From Candidatus Methanofilum arcanum (GTDB lineage: Archaea; Halobacteriota; Methanomicrobia; Methanomicrobiales; Methanospirillaceae), in contig JAITWW010000031.1 in NCBI GenBank assembly GCA_031285085.1, positions 1 through 14,770 of the forward strand: a stretch of DNA of 14,770 bases. Reading direction: 5' to 3'. The notes beneath the pieces were generated by a model that was not told the origin of the DNA, searched no databases, and was given only the letters and a program-made list of their open reading frames with translations. Below, one piece after another: positions 1 through 6,763 of this stretch; position 1 is the first letter of the stretch; each line of letters opens with the position of its first letter. The position numbers and the translations under genes are program-made.

Positions 1-118
1 GATTTTCGACGCGAGTTCCAAGAGATTTTTTGCGAAAAAATCTAGTAAAAGCACTTGGGGTATGCTTCCGTTGGTCGCATACCCGTCACACAGTTGTTTT
101 TATGTTCGTGTGCTCAAT
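1..118 (+). repeat. Dispersed hairpin repeat, copy A (degenerate)
   Basis: Member of a repeat family present at least four times in the window. It opens with a 21-nt segment (1-21) that recurs at 370-390 with one mismatch. It then has an AT-rich hairpin at 23-43 (9-bp arms, GCG loop), the phrase AGTAAAAGCACTTGGGG, and a 27-nt hairpin at 58-84 with perfect 8-bp arms GGGTATGC/GCATACCC. The tail after the hairpin is diverged from the other copies. No convincing coding capacity is seen; the short frame through it is a by-product of the repeat. Confidence 0.7.
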
Positions 119-128
119 ATCTCAGAAG

Positions 129-366
129 TCATCTCGCGAAGTCAGGAAGGATTCGCTAGCTAAGCGTGTTTTTGCCGTTTTTGGTCATGTTGGCCAGAAC
201 TTTTTTTCATTTTAGTATCTTCTCTTCTTTTTTCTCCGTTTCTTCGCAAATTTTTCACCAACAATTTTTTGCGAAAAAATTCAGTAAAAGCAATCGGGGT
301 ATGCTCGCTTTGCTCCCATACCCGTCACATGGTTATTCATTTGCGTATTGGATAGCCCAGTTGTAA
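129..366 (+). repeat. Dispersed hairpin repeat, copy B (degenerate, with AT-rich insertion)
   Basis: Second copy in the same orientation. The 27-nt hairpin is at 297-323 (arms GGGTATG/CATACCC), preceded by an AT-rich hairpin at 263-281 with the same GCG loop as copy A. The tail ATGGTTATTCATTTGCGTA (332-350) matches the inverted copy at the right edge of the window. The upstream part, 129-200, aligns with the better-preserved copy at 497-565 but differs mostly by C-to-T-type changes. About 70 nt of T-rich sequence separate the two halves. Copy boundaries are approximate. Confidence 0.6.
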
Positions 367-369
367 GCG

Positions 370-472
370 GATTTTCGACGTGAGTTCCAAATGGGACACG
401 GAAAGAACGGCATTTGTCACATATCCCATCAGCGGAAGGTGCATTTGCGACGTGAGTGGACAAGCGGGCCAC
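370..472 (+). repeat. Partial repeat fragments between copies B and C
   Basis: Positions 370-390 repeat 1-21 with one mismatch. Positions 396-430 contain AAAGAACGGCA followed by sequence that resembles, in diverged form, the start of copy C at 475. The motif CGACGTGAGT occurs at 377 and again near 449. The stretch looks like nested, partly decayed pieces of the same repeat family; no gene is supported here. Confidence 0.5.
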
Positions 473-477
473 ACAAA

Positions 478-643
478 GAACGGCAGTTTGATCCCTCTCA
501 TGCCATCTGACGAAGGAGGATGGCTTCAAGGGAGGCGCGTCCTCGCCGTGCCTGGCGAGTTGGGGAAAAATGTAGTAACAGCACTCGGGGTGCGCTCGCT
601 TTGCTCACACACCCGTCGAATGGTTGCTCATTTGCGTATTTGA
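478..643 (+). repeat. Dispersed hairpin repeat, copy C (well preserved; inverted match at right edge)
   Basis: The best-preserved plus-strand copy. Its first ~95 nt (478-572) match the reverse complement of 14676-14770 with a single visible mismatch, and similarity continues at a lower level to about 643. The 27-nt hairpin lies at 588-614 with arms GGGTG/CACCC, which replace the GGGTATG/CATACCC arms of copies A and B with pairing kept. A GGAGG directly abuts an ATG at 520 and opens a short frame, also conserved in the inverted copy, but nothing else suggests it is translated. Confidence 0.8.
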
Positions 644-699
644 TGCCCAATGTTTTCTCTCAATTCGGGTGTTACCTTGCTTCCCTCGAAGAGAGGCCC

Positions 700-985
700 T
701 TCCTTCTCTTCCCTGAAGACTGGGACATGAACGAGGCGGAGAAGCTCACAGGCCTTCGAAAAGAAGGAAGGCCAGCGTAACACTGACAAGTGTAAAAATC
801 GCTTGTACGGCGCTGTCTTGTTTCTTGAACAGATTGCAAGTCAAATTGGTCTCCGGAAGGATCTTGAAGCCATCTTCGATGGAAACCGCGAATTAGTGGA
901 CGCCATTGTTTCAGAAACATGTGAACTGAGTTTGATTCATAGCTATGTTTCATGGACTTCAAGATCCGGTAAAGCAGAAGCATAG
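700..985 (+). pseudogene. Possible transposase remnant (IS4/IS1634-like)
   Basis: The plus-strand frame from about 731 to 985 has no ATG start. Around 767-900 it encodes a peptide reading RLYGAVLFLEQIASQIGL, then KDLEAIF. From memory this resembles the N-terminal part of IS4/IS1634-type transposases (a 'GA...LL..IA...GL..DL...F' pattern seen in archaeal insertion sequences). The expected catalytic core is absent and the frame runs into the 3' end of the Fic gene on the other strand, overlapping it by about 43 nt. The adjacent dispersed repeats fit mobile-element debris. Assignment by eye only; it could be an unrelated fragment. Confidence 0.35.
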
Positions 986-1932
986 AGTTTCATGTACATT
1001 TTCATAAATATCTTCACCATCTCTTCATATTTTTCTGCATTTCCATCTTTCAAAGCTGAAATGTATGTTTCTCGTTCCTCACCCAGAAATAGCATTGGAG
1101 GGTAACCTTCTTTTGTGATCATGTAGTTGAAGACCTCTCTTCCAACTCTGCCGTTTCCATCATCAAAAGGGTGAATAGTTTCAAGCTGTAAATGAAACAA
1201 AACTGCCTGCTCAAAAGGGTGGTAGTTATTTTTTGTTTTTGTATAATACTCGTCTATGATCTGTTGTAGCTGTTCTTCAATGAGGAGAGATGGGCACAGT
1301 GGGGAATCATACCCTACAATCATGATCCTATCATTGTGTCGAAATGATCCTGGTTCTGCTTCTCCTGTCTCTCTGATGATAAGTTCGTGCAATTTTTTAA
1401 TGAATGCCAGCGTTACTTTTCCTCTGTATTCGGTTCTGTACTTAAGCACCTTTTCAAAGTTGCTGACCTCAAATATCTCTCGTTTGTTCTTGGATTGAGG
1501 GGTTATACCAAATTCAATCAGATCACGAACCTGCTGCAGGGATAATGTATTTCCTTCAATTGCGGTTGTCCCATGAATGTATCTCATTCCAAATTGTTTT
1601 TTGTATATGTCCTGTTCATGAATGGGAAGAAAATCCAAGATGATCTGTGTTGTTACAGCTATTTTTTCAAAATCTTGCATCAGTTTTATTGGGATGTGCT
1701 CTAGAGTATAATAATCAGAAACGAGAGATATTTTGGCGCTTTTTGCTTTATCCACAATCTCGTTCATGTGATGTAGAACAATCTTCTCAATATCTGGGGG
1801 CTTTTTTAGATCCTCCGTACATTTTATTCTGATGCGCTTTCGTCTTCCTTTGAAGTAGATGTCTTTTGAAAGAAAAAAAGAGTCAGTACCTTCTCTCTTC
1901 TCTATAAACCACTTTTTCCAGTACTCAGTCAT
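943..1932 (-). CDS. Fic-domain protein (probable AMP transferase), class II autoinhibited type
   Basis: Fic enzymes modify hydroxyl side chains of target proteins, usually by transferring AMP from ATP. The catalytic motif HPFDDGNGRVGR is complete (residues 254-265 from the ATG at 1932), including the histidine base and the glycine/arginine anion-binding part. A TTAIEGN motif (about residues 122-128) lies upstream of it and fits the (S/T)xxxE(G/N) inhibitory helix of class II Fic proteins, whose glutamate blocks productive ATP binding. The order N-terminal extension, inhibitory helix, Fic core is typical. A GTG eight codons upstream (1956) could also start the frame, but the ATG is preferred: a TTTAATAA box lies about 28 nt before it, the spacing expected for a leaderless archaeal transcript, and no ribosome binding site is visible. 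Targets cannot be inferred. The 3' end overlaps a likely transposase remnant on the other strand. Confidence 0.9.
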   Translation of the reverse strand: MTEYWKKWFIEKREGTDSFFLSKDIYFKGRRKRIRIKCTEDLKKPPDIEKIVLHHMNEIVDKAKSAKISLVSDYYTLEHIPIKLMQDFEKIAVTTQIILDFLPIHEQDIYKKQFGMRYIHGTTAIEGNTLSLQQVRDLIEFGITPQSKNKREIFEVSNFEKVLKYRTEYRGKVTLAFIKKLHELIIRETGEAEPGSFRHNDRIMIVGYDSPLCPSLLIEEQLQQIIDEYYTKTKNNYHPFEQAVLFHLQLETIHPFDDGNGRVGREVFNYMITKEGYPPMLFLGEERETYISALKDGNAEKYEEMVKIFMKMYMKLYASALPDLEVHET

Positions 1933-1956
1933 GAAGCAATATATTGCGTGTAGCAC

Positions 1957-1964
1957 TTATTAAA
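1957..1964 (-). promoter_or_regulatory. Candidate TATA box of the Fic gene
   Basis: Minus-strand TTTAATAA centred about 28 nt upstream of the ATG at 1932. That is the distance expected between an archaeal TATA box and the start site, implying a leaderless transcript. Prediction from spacing only. Confidence 0.4.
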
Positions 1965-2390
1965 TGCCAGTATTAAATCAACTACACAAAAATAATTTCT
2001 ATGGTATGTTCTATGTAGGTTCTCTATATCGCTTGTAGTTGATTATTATGAATATTACGTGTTAGTTACAAAATATGTGTGTTAATGTGTAATAACTTCT
2101 ATATCCATATCAGAAGATCATGTGTGATCCAAAACCACTACAAAAAAAGCAGTTTTTCAAAGACGTGGTTGGATCCATGGGTCAGACATGACCAATCCAT
2201 CCAAAAATATGTGAGAATAACATAATATAAAATAAAAGGAATACTAAATGTTAGAACTTTTTTCCATCTTAAAGCAAATGTTATAAAATAATAATATTTT
2301 TTATAAATATGTTATATTTTCATGTGAGTGGATAATTAAAGAAGTTTTTAGTATAATCCAACCTTTTTTCCCTCCTTTTTCGCAGACGGC
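1965..2390. other. AT-rich intergenic region with one long hairpin
   Basis: About 430 nt without a convincing gene between the 5' end of the Fic gene and the 3' end of the MazF-like gene. It is very AT-rich, especially 2210-2345. The only organised structure I see is the imperfect inverted repeat at 2169-2204, listed separately. No tRNA or CRISPR-like pattern was found. Confidence 0.6.
2169..2204. repeat. Imperfect inverted repeat, 16-nt arms
   Basis: Arms TTGGATCCATGGGTCA and TGACCAATCCATCCAA pair at 13 of 16 positions around a 4-nt GACA loop. It stands out because the surroundings are AT-rich and unstructured. It could be a protein-binding site, an RNA hairpin downstream of the toxin operon or an insertion scar. 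Confidence 0.5.
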
Positions 2391-2738
2391 TTATATTTGA
2401 GACAGTTTAAGATAGTCAACAATTAATGCCTTTACAATTGCAAAGTCTCCATTTGAGACGCACCCTCTTTTACGTATTAACCGATCTGATGAAATTGTGA
2501 GTAGCTGAAATATCATTGCAACACTGTCTTTTTCAAGACCGCACGTATTAGATTTACCTATTTCATGAGTATGGGAATATCTGAATATATTTTTTTTAGA
2601 TGTTAAAGGTACAACAGTATGCAAGCCTAAATTTTTGGAACACCGAATGAAAATTGCAGGCCTTTCATTTCCTTGTTCATGACCACGAGAATCAGTAAGA
2701 TCAATTTGCCAAATATCTCCATCCTTTGGGTCACACAT
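2391..2738 (-). CDS. PemK/MazF-family toxin (predicted endoribonuclease)
   Basis: MazF/PemK toxins cut single-stranded RNA at short sequences and stop translation when their antitoxin is lost. The 115-residue length is normal for the family. The N-terminus GDIWQIDLT, then GHEQGNERPAIFI (residues 19-31), matches the MazF signature 'GD...VDL....G.EQ...RPA.V', including the conserved arginine. VVPLTSK further on is the usual 'V.PLTS' strand, and the C-terminal LTISSDRLIRKRG corresponds to the family's 'L.ti...Rl...G' helix. The start ATG lies inside the end of the upstream gene (8-nt overlap) with AGGT a few nt before it, so the two are translationally coupled. No MazE, AbrB-type or ribbon-helix-helix antitoxin precedes it; the partner is the YwgA-like gene. 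Confidence 0.85.
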   Translation of the reverse strand: MCDPKDGDIWQIDLTDSRGHEQGNERPAIFIRCSKNLGLHTVVPLTSKKNIFRYSHTHEIGKSNTCGLEKDSVAMIFQLLTISSDRLIRKRGCVSNGDFAIVKALIVDYLKLSQI

Positions 2739-3264
2739 GAATACCTACCGTTCTCCAAGGTGCAGTTTCTCTCTCCAACAACATTTTATCTTCTTCTATA
2801 GGTTCAAATAAAAATTCTTTAACTTTTGAGACCCCTATTGCAATTTCATACGGGGAACAGTATTTTGATTTTAGTTCCTTTACTTTATTATATGCGTTTG
2901 ATGCTTCTATCCCTTTTTCATATGCGAAGTATGCATATGTGGTTCCTGCCTCAAGTAAGGGAGTAGAAAAGCCAAATAGTGATTTGAACTCAGCTAAAAC
3001 CTCATATTCGTCTTTGTTGAGTTTGTAACTCGTTTTCAACTCATAAAACTCATTTTTATAACTACAATAATCGTTTGCGAGTTCTATGGAGTAGACCCCT
3101 CTCTTTTCAAAATAAGGAGTTCCATAATAATATTTTATATCAAATCCCTTCAATTTAAGAAGGTAGACGATTTTTTGAATAAGCAATCTATTGTTAAACT
3201 CATTAGGATCCACTTTAATCCCGATCTGTTTCAAATATGCGATTACTTTAGATCTATCATTCAT
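2731..3264 (-). CDS. YwgA/Panacea-like protein, candidate antitoxin of the MazF-like toxin
   Basis: A 177-residue soluble protein without signal peptide or membrane segment. Residues 24-70 contain NNRLLIQKIVYLLKLKGFDI, then an aromatic stretch with YYGTPYF and YSIELANDY. This resembles the 'Lq.K.vYLL...G' plus 'YGpYS.eL..D' pattern I associate with YwgA and the DUF4065 (Panacea/SocA-like) proteins, some of which act as antitoxins for diverse toxins. The usual glycine-proline of 'hGPYS' is replaced by a gap/GVYS version, so the assignment is tentative. GAGGG lies 7 nt before the ATG. It overlaps the MazF-like gene by 8 nt, and gene order (candidate antitoxin first) is typical of type II modules. 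A TATA-like CATATATTC is near 3286-3294. Confidence 0.6.
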   Translation of the reverse strand: MNDRSKVIAYLKQIGIKVDPNEFNNRLLIQKIVYLLKLKGFDIKYYYGTPYFEKRGVYSIELANDYCSYKNEFYELKTSYKLNKDEYEVLAEFKSLFGFSTPLLEAGTTYAYFAYEKGIEASNAYNKVKELKSKYCSPYEIAIGVSKVKEFLFEPIEEDKMLLERETAPWRTVGIHV

Positions 3265-3358
3265 TGTGAAGCCCTCAAATGAAAGAATATATGACTTGTA
3301 GGTTTGTATACATTTGTGTGAAAGAATGTACTTTCCATGACTTCATATGGCCGGATTT

Positions 3359-3520
3359 TTAGTCTCTAGTAGATAAATTGAAAATTTCACATTCATAATC
3401 ACTCATAGGCAAGTTCAAGGCAGTAAGGCAGTCTCTACGCGTGACATCCAAGATCTCTAAAAGCTCCGCCAGACCTAGAGAGCATCTTTTATCTTTTCCT
3501 TGTCCATTCTTCTCTGCATA
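3359..3520 (-). pseudogene. Fragment of a PIN-domain (VapC-type) toxin
   Basis: Directly downstream of the Phd-like gene, and in the same frame, an open stretch without a start codon encodes LAELLEILDVTRRDCLTALN, then LPMSDYECEIF, and stops at 3359. This matches the middle of PIN-domain toxins ('...l..v.vt..d...Al.l.m.DyEDA.'), which follow Phd-type antitoxins in many archaea. The N-terminal part with the first catalytic aspartate is missing: only a few codons separate the fragment from the Phd stop, with an in-frame TAG near 3524. The second half (usual 'A..D.ivTrn..dF') is missing too. What remains is a deletion relic that cannot encode an active RNase. Found by translating by hand; not a predicted gene. 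Confidence 0.65.
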
Positions 3521-3535
3521 CTATATGAATATTGG

Positions 3536-3769
3536 TTATGCTATTGGCTGTCTTCCTATCTCTGAAAGCCGTTTCTCTTTCTCCACTTCTAACGATATGT
3601 CAGATGGCAAGATACCTATCAGCGATCGAAGAGTATCAGTCCGATCATTTGCAATGTTAGTCAACTTTGCAATCCGCTTTCCGTTGCGGGTAATTACAAT
3701 ATCCTCTTTTTCCACCAACTCCAGATAATGGCCAAGATTTGCCTTAAACTCTGTAGCAGTAATGATCAT
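3536..3769 (-). CDS. Phd/YefM-family antitoxin (orphaned)
   Basis: Antitoxins of this family bind their operon promoter through the N-terminal half and wrap around the toxin with the C-terminal half. The 77 residues begin MIITATEFKANLGHYLELV, the canonical Phd 'i.at.fk.nlg.yl..v' helix pair. Residues 22-36 read EDIVITRNGKRIAKL, matching 'd.i.ItrnGkpva.l', and a charged toxin-binding tail follows. GAGGGG lies about 8 nt upstream of the ATG, and a TAATATAAA box at 3795-3803 is about 30 nt before the start. The cognate PIN toxin downstream is reduced to a fragment, so this is a solitary antitoxin that could still act as a repressor or neutralise a related toxin elsewhere. Confidence 0.85.
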   Translation of the reverse strand: MIITATEFKANLGHYLELVEKEDIVITRNGKRIAKLTNIANDRTDTLRSLIGILPSDISLEVEKEKRLSEIGRQPIA

Positions 3770-4093
3770 ACACGTTCCCCTCTCGTACAGTTTTTAATAT
3801 AAATTTTGTTCGATGTAAGTATAATATTTCGTACTATATGATGGATGTGGCATCAAATTTGGTTTTTTCCGAGTTGGTAACCTTGGAGTACCCCTTATCG
3901 TAGCCTCCTTTATCATTCATAGAGAAATATTAGGCGGTGTGTCAACCATCTCTCAAAAGAACCATATTTGTTCACACTTGCACTCAGTTCACATAAGAAA
4001 AAAGAAAATTAGGTGTTTTTTAAAACAAAGTCAACAAATTACGCTGGATAGTTTATTTCAAGATTTACTTGGTAAATCAATACTTTTCTATAA
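3770..4093. other. Intergenic region with Phd promoter
   Basis: About 320 nt between the 5' end of the Phd gene and the 3' end of the metallopeptidase-like gene. The Phd TATA-like box (3795-3803) and ribosome binding site lie at its left end. The rest shows no convincing frame, tRNA or structured repeat. Confidence 0.5.
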
Positions 4094-5392
4094 TTATGGG
4101 GTCAATTTTCCTTTTCCCTTAGATATAGCTAAACTTCTCATTCTTTCTGCAATAGCATCTTCACTAGTTCTTGCTTCTATCTCTGTTAGGTGCGTTAGAT
4201 AGCCACTAACGTTTTTTCCTGATTTTATGGGGTCAGCAAGCTCTTGATAATATTGCACTTCATTTCCGCCATGGTATAAGTCCCGGTCTATTTCTTCTAT
4301 AGTTCGCAAAACCACTTGTGTTTGCCAAGCATGGGTCAGTTCATGGACGATGCTAGTAATGACCTCAAAGGGTCTCTCCAATATGTTAACATTAAGATAT
4401 ATTGTATTTATCTTTGTGCTTGGGTAATATTGAGTAGGAAGATCGATGTCATGCCTAATAAGGATTTTTGGAGGATTATCAATTCCCATAACAAAGGAAA
4501 AATACTCGACAAGGGTTTGTATGGCCTTTCTCTTTTTAACCGACTCTTTTCCATGTCCAAGGCGCAGGAAAGAAACCAGCACCTTATCCAATGCCTCATC
4601 ATTCATTAACCCACTCAGCATATCATGGTACTCTGAATCGCCCAAATAATATTCAGGATAATTAGATGCAATATTTTCTGCTTTAGTAAATCCATCAGAT
4701 ATATTTTCTCTGATTTTCCCGTTCCCTGGAATTTTCCAGTTTCTTATGCCTTTGGCGTCACCTGGGTTTATGGCTTCTGTGGAACCATCTTCTTTTTTGA
4801 CAACTATATATCTGGCGATCAAGTTGCCGTTTTCATTTCTCAGCTCAAACATGTGCCCACTGATCTTTTGATGTATCGCATCTGTACTAATCCATTCCTC
4901 TCCCCTCACCTGGAAGTTTTGACCAGCCTGAGTATGACCGTTTTGAAAGAGGATAAGATCCTGCCCAACCGCTAGTGGAATTTTCCCATCAAATATAATC
5001 GCGAACTTGTCGAAGTCATAGTTTGCATCGCCGTAAATGGTGAACGTGGGAGTGGTGGAACCCTTGACTACTGAATCCAGATTGAATGTAATTTTTTGTA
5101 TGCCACCGTCTACCATATCCAGATCTCCCCGGAATATCGCGCCAGGTTCCAGTTCCTTCAGATTCTTGATAGTATAGTTTCCAGTATGCTCTGCGTTGTC
5201 TTTGAATTCGACGGTACTTCCACTGTGCACCTGAAGCGTGCCGATTGTCACGTCTTGAGCTGTAGTGTCATAGAAATTCAGAACGGCTTTCATACCCTGA
5301 GCTACATCTACCGTATTGATGTCGAGTTTTACGGTTCTTGTTCCTTCCTTTCTCACATGAATCCGATTAGCCGTCAGTGTGCCACCGTTCAT
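4094..5392 (-). CDS. Secreted zinc-metallopeptidase-like protein, C-terminal main frame
   Basis: 432 codons from the first ATG of the intact frame, but the true gene begins at about 5761 and is broken between 5393 and 5545. Residues 1-210 are rich in Gly, Thr, Asn and beta-forming residues (e.g. NGGTLTANRIHV, GTLQVHSGSTVEF), resembling repeat-rich surface or beta-helix proteins. Residues 210-432 form a charged helical domain containing VHELTHAWQ (HExxH zinc site, about H350-H354) and a later TEIEA (404-407) that could supply the third zinc ligand, as in gluzincin-type enzymes. The family is not recognised beyond this. It probably acts outside the cell, since the 5' fragment encodes a signal peptide. 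No transmembrane anchor is seen at the C-terminus. Metallopeptidase activity is inferred from the motif only. Confidence 0.65.
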   Translation of the reverse strand: MNGGTLTANRIHVRKEGTRTVKLDINTVDVAQGMKAVLNFYDTTAQDVTIGTLQVHSGSTVEFKDNAEHTGNYTIKNLKELEPGAIFRGDLDMVDGGIQKITFNLDSVVKGSTTPTFTIYGDANYDFDKFAIIFDGKIPLAVGQDLILFQNGHTQAGQNFQVRGEEWISTDAIHQKISGHMFELRNENGNLIARYIVVKKEDGSTEAINPGDAKGIRNWKIPGNGKIRENISDGFTKAENIASNYPEYYLGDSEYHDMLSGLMNDEALDKVLVSFLRLGHGKESVKKRKAIQTLVEYFSFVMGIDNPPKILIRHDIDLPTQYYPSTKINTIYLNVNILERPFEVITSIVHELTHAWQTQVVLRTIEEIDRDLYHGGNEVQYYQELADPIKSGKNVSGYLTHLTEIEARTSEDAIAERMRSLAISKGKGKLTP

Positions 5393-5761
5393 CGTCCCAT
5401 CCTCGTTCTCCGTTCCACTGACCGTTAGCGTGGTGCTACCGTACCGCAGTTTCGCACATTGACATACTCATCATCAACGTCACCTGTTACCGCCAGCTCA
5501 GCATTGTCTCCTGCACCAGCACCGTGGGATCTCCAGATCCGCCTAAACACTGTTCTCATCTTTTGTGACTCCACCTGTTATCTCTGCCTTAGCATTGTCT
5601 CCAGCATCACCACCATCTGCGACGACGAGGTCTTCTCCGTACACTGGCGTGAAAGCAAGCCCACATGCCAACACAAGCATCAGGCTCAGAAGCATTCTGA
5701 ATCTATGTGCATGCTCTCTCCCTTTTTCCCGGGATCGATAATTTTTACACTTTCGCATCAT
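5393..5761 (-). pseudogene. Frameshifted N-terminal part of the secreted metallopeptidase-like gene
   Basis: The ATG at 5761 opens a 72-codon frame: a basic start, a hydrophobic core FRMLLSLMLVLACGLAF, then a possible cleavage after VYG. This is a typical export signal; LVLAC also resembles a lipobox. It continues as DGGDAGDNAKAEITGGV and stops at 5543. One frame over, the peptide GAGAGDNAELAVTGDVDDEY repeats the same unit. The original frame resumes as LRYGSTTLTVSGTENEDG into the 432-codon part. The 5' and 3' frames are in register with each other, so the middle carries at least two, probably three, small indels that cancel out. Either this is a decayed gene or the region has base-calling errors. 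A weak ribosome binding site (AAGG) precedes the ATG. Confidence 0.65.
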
Positions 5762-6051
5762 TCTATCCTTATCCTCTAGAAATCTCTGTTTTTACCCTCA
5801 ATTCGCTTTGTTCTTGAAATTGCAACTTTTACTCCATCTGCCTTTAAGAGATATATCACTACTGAAACCATTCAACAAACCATTCTTTCACAAAACACGG
5901 CTGGTGAGAAATAACACACATGCTCAGATCCATTGAAAGAACGGATCATTTGGATGCGTTATTGCTCTGTAGTAATATCTTCAGAGGCATAGGAAATAAA
6001 CTCAATTTGTCTCTTTTTTCTCTAAAAATCTCCTATAATTGCTTCTTTGAG

Positions 6052-6081
6052 GTACCTCATAAAGGATCCTTTATGAGGTAC
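6052..6081. repeat. 30-bp perfect palindrome, copy 1
   Basis: Half-site GTACCTCATAAAGGA followed by its exact complement, centred on GGATCC. Identical to the palindrome at 6157-6186. The flanking GAGGTACCTC also reads the same on both strands. Candidate operator or recombination site; too symmetric and too well duplicated to be chance. Confidence 0.8.
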
Positions 6082-6156
6082 TTTATCTAAGAAGTCGTAT
6101 CTCTCCATTCTATTTAACAATGGTCAATTGGAGAAATATTTGAGATCTCAGATGAG

Positions 6157-6186
6157 GTACCTCATAAAGGATCCTTTATGAGGTAC
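6157..6186. repeat. 30-bp perfect palindrome, copy 2
   Basis: Identical to 6052-6081 and 105 bp away from it, about ten helical turns. An extra half-site, ATGAGGTAC, lies immediately to the left (6152-6160), so the site ATGAGGTAC occurs three times in alternating orientation within 35 bp. Preceded by the 10-bp palindrome TGAGATCTCA. Confidence 0.8.
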
Positions 6187-6763
6187 TCTTTTCACAGATG
6201 ATGTGAACTTATTTTACAAAAAACACGGACGATCACTCATTTTTCTCTATTTTGTTGCCTAATTTTTGCAAAGACTTCTAATGGTGGAATAAAACCGGCC
6301 AAATCTCTTCCTTTCTCGTTGAATCCCTTTAAAAATATTTAAATTTCAGACAAAATAAAAAACATAAAATGGATCTGTTTTTGAGTGCTTTCCTGAGTAA
6401 AAAACTCCTTGTAAAAGAGGGATTTCGGAGTTTCATCTGAAAAAAATGAGAGAATGGGTGACCACATAGTTTTACCTCTCATTTTCTTGCCATGTTGTGA
6501 CATAGGGTGTCCGCGCCAAATGAGTCCTCTGGATGGAAAATAAGACAGAGCTTTCTCCAAAAACCTCACAAATGAATACTTTTCTCCCATACTATTCTTC
6601 TCAATGAAACCTCTCTACTTTGAGCAGATCTAACAAAGTCAAATTTTCCAGCTTTAACTGAAACAAAACCTACCCATGCTCTTCAGTGCGTAGAACTTTG
6701 AAAATGTATCAAAACCGATCTTCACATCTCTACACGTGAGTGCAGTGCCTCAGTCAAATCACT

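Noticed and set aside
1..650. Possible CRISPR array
   Set aside because: Repeats are long, irregularly spaced (239 and 291 nt between hairpins), degenerate and not separated by unique spacers of constant length.
520..780. Short plus-strand frame starting MASREARPRRAWRVGEK, also present on the minus strand at 14506-14727
   Set aside because: Its conservation follows from the conserved repeat DNA; GGAGG abuts the ATG with no spacing, the C-terminal parts differ, and composition is Arg-rich as expected from the GC-rich repeat. Probably not a gene.
672..983. 103-codon minus-strand frame through the transposase-like remnant
   Set aside because: The plus strand carries the more protein-like reading; this frame looks like its shadow and overlaps the end of the Fic gene.
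3939..4202. 87-codon plus-strand frame at the 3' end of the metallopeptidase-like gene
   Set aside because: Largely antisense to that gene and without expression signals or family features.
4094..5761. Autotransporter or eCIS-associated toxin
   Set aside because: Despite repeat-rich beta segments and an HELTH motif, no autotransporter barrel, no neighbouring injection-system genes and no such context in archaea were seen.
6339..6590. 83-codon minus-strand frame in the long spacer
   Set aside because: No ribosome binding site, no recognisable domain, and composition like the surrounding noncoding DNA.
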